NCBI GenBank assembly: GCA_902556355.1
Contig: CACDVW010000008.1
Span: 1 to 43,839, forward strand
DNA: 43,839 nucleotides
Source: an uncultured SAR86 cluster bacterium
Lineage (GTDB): Bacteria; Pseudomonadota; Gammaproteobacteria; Magnimaribacterales; D2472
Reading direction: 5' to 3'
Below, piece after piece: positions 43,184-43,839 of the stretch; the stretch's first letter is position 1, and every line of letters starts with the position of its first letter. The notes below the pieces were generated by a model, which worked only from the letters and a program-made list of their open reading frames with translations, was not told where the DNA came from and searched no databases. The position numbers were made by a program, and so were the translations under genes.

Positions 43184-43839
43184 TCACTCAATGAAAGTTA
43201 CAAACTTTTCTATAGATTCTCTTGATGTTCTATAGTTATTTATTGGATGCTCTTTATTTGGATAGCCTAATGCAATCCCACACCAAACAACTTCGTTATC
43301 TGGAATGTTAAGAATATCTTTAACAGTTTCTGGATATATTGACCAAGATTCTTGAAGGCAAGTTCCCATGCCACGCTCAACAGTACTTAAACAGATATTT
43401 TGAATAAACATTCCAACATGTCCCCATCCATTCTCAGCAAATGCTTTATCAATAGTGACTATCATCCCAACCGGAGCACCAAAAAACTTAAAATTCTCTC
43501 TTATTTGCGAAAGTCTCGATTCAATATCATCTTGTTTAATAGACAAAGCTGTATACATATCCTTGGCACATTCCGATCTTCTTTTTTTATACTCTTCGTC
43601 CAATGGGTTGGGGTATATCTCGTATTCTATTTTTTCTTGTACGCCATTGTCATAGTTAGCAAGAGCTTTTTCAACAAGCTTTTCTTTTGCATTATTAGTT
43701 ACAACATAAATTTTCCATGGCTGGATATTACCCCCAGAAGGAGCGCAGCTAGAAATTTCTAGTATCTCTTTGATAGTTTCAATATCTATTTCTTCATTAG
43801 TGAAGCTTCTAACAGAATATCGTGATTTTATAAGTTCTT
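43184..43839 (-). CDS. Nitroreductase family protein, 5' end cut by the window
   Basis: FMN-dependent oxidoreductase of the nitroreductase superfamily. Reading in from the right edge without interruption gives 217 residues: RYSVRSFTNEEI (FMN phosphate Arg region), EISSCAPSGGNIQPWKIYVV, GHVGMFIQNICLSTVERGMGTCLQ and IALGYPNKEHPINNYRTSRE. Only a few N-terminal residues should be missing, beyond base 43839. The TTG at 43603 is an internal Leu codon, not a start. It is co-directional with selO six bases downstream; a redox-stress operon is a reasonable guess. The substrate cannot be told. Confidence 0.92.
   Translation of the reverse strand, partial: ELIKSRYSVRSFTNEEIDIETIKEILEISSCAPSGGNIQPWKIYVVTNNAKEKLVEKALANYDNGVQEKIEYEIYPNPLDEEYKKRRSECAKDMYTALSIKQDDIESRLSQIRENFKFFGAPVGMIVTIDKAFAENGWGHVGMFIQNICLSTVERGMGTCLQESWSIYPETVKDILNIPDNEVVWCGIALGYPNKEHPINNYRTSRESIEKFVTFIE

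Noticed and set aside
43400-43762. A 120-codon plus-strand frame at the right edge
   Set aside because: Antisense to the nitroreductase, which reads uninterrupted to the window edge with FMN-site motifs.

Overview
The window is a dense, AT-rich stretch of bacterial chromosome (roughly one third G+C by eye) with almost no intergenic space. It carries the core housekeeping clusters of a gammaproteobacterium in their usual order: pepA/valS divergent from lptFG, map-glnD-dapD, carAB-greA-rlmE-ftsH-glmM-tpiA-secG, tRNA-fMet-rimP-nusA-infB-rbfA-truB-rpsO-pnp, and lolB-ispE-prs-rplY-pth-ychF divergent from hemA-prfA-prmC. The low G+C, the tight packing and overlapping starts, and the loss of usual neighbours (no holC, yhbY or folP in their normal places) suggest a streamlined marine gammaproteobacterium of the SAR86 type. 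That placement is inferred from gene order and composition, not from a phylogeny.

Layout. 1-6.4 kb: valyl-tRNA synthetase (lacking its C-terminal part) and leucyl aminopeptidase on the minus strand; LPS-export permeases lptF and lptG on the plus strand, with lptG split by a -1 shift at an A AAA AAG run; then an RDD membrane protein. 6.4-7.9 kb: a POT-family peptide transporter. 7.9-13.3 kb, minus strand: dapE, dapD, glnD and map (lysine/peptidoglycan precursor synthesis, nitrogen signalling, N-terminal Met removal). 13.4-23.1 kb, plus strand: carbamoyl-phosphate synthase, transcript cleavage factor GreA, 23S rRNA methyltransferase, FtsH protease, GlmM, TpiA, SecG. 23.1-31.4 kb: an inverted tRNA-Leu(GAG), the initiator tRNA, and the transcription/translation operon ending in pnp and a strong terminator. 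31.5-32.0 kb: two tiny paralogous membrane proteins of unknown function separated by a very strong terminator hairpin. 32.0-36.9 kb, minus strand: tRNA-Met, ychF, pth, rplY, prs, tRNA-Gln, ispE and a LolB-like lipoprotein. 36.9-40.0 kb: hemA-prfA-prmC. 40.0-41.7 kb: an accessory two-gene unit, a gamma-butyrobetaine-hydroxylase-like Fe(II)/2-oxoglutarate oxygenase followed by an HD-domain protein with a complete diiron ligand set. 41.7-43.8 kb, minus strand: a SelO/YdiU AMPylase and a nitroreductase that runs off the right edge.

The most interesting accessory element is the oxygenase/HD pair at 40.06-41.71 kb. It has the architecture of TmpA/TmpB, which turn 2-(trimethylammonio)ethylphosphonate into glycine betaine and phosphate, so it may be a phosphonate or trimethylammonium scavenging module in a phosphate-poor ocean. 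Other points for a second look are the paired small membrane proteins, the lptG frameshift, the truncated ValRS, a repeated TATAAT-six-bases-ATG arrangement that predicts leaderless mRNAs (dapD, greA), unusual tRNA mismatches, and the overlapping head-to-head starts of lolB and hemA. No CRISPR, insertion sequence, prophage or rRNA gene was seen, and no gap above 300 bases lacks a gene.
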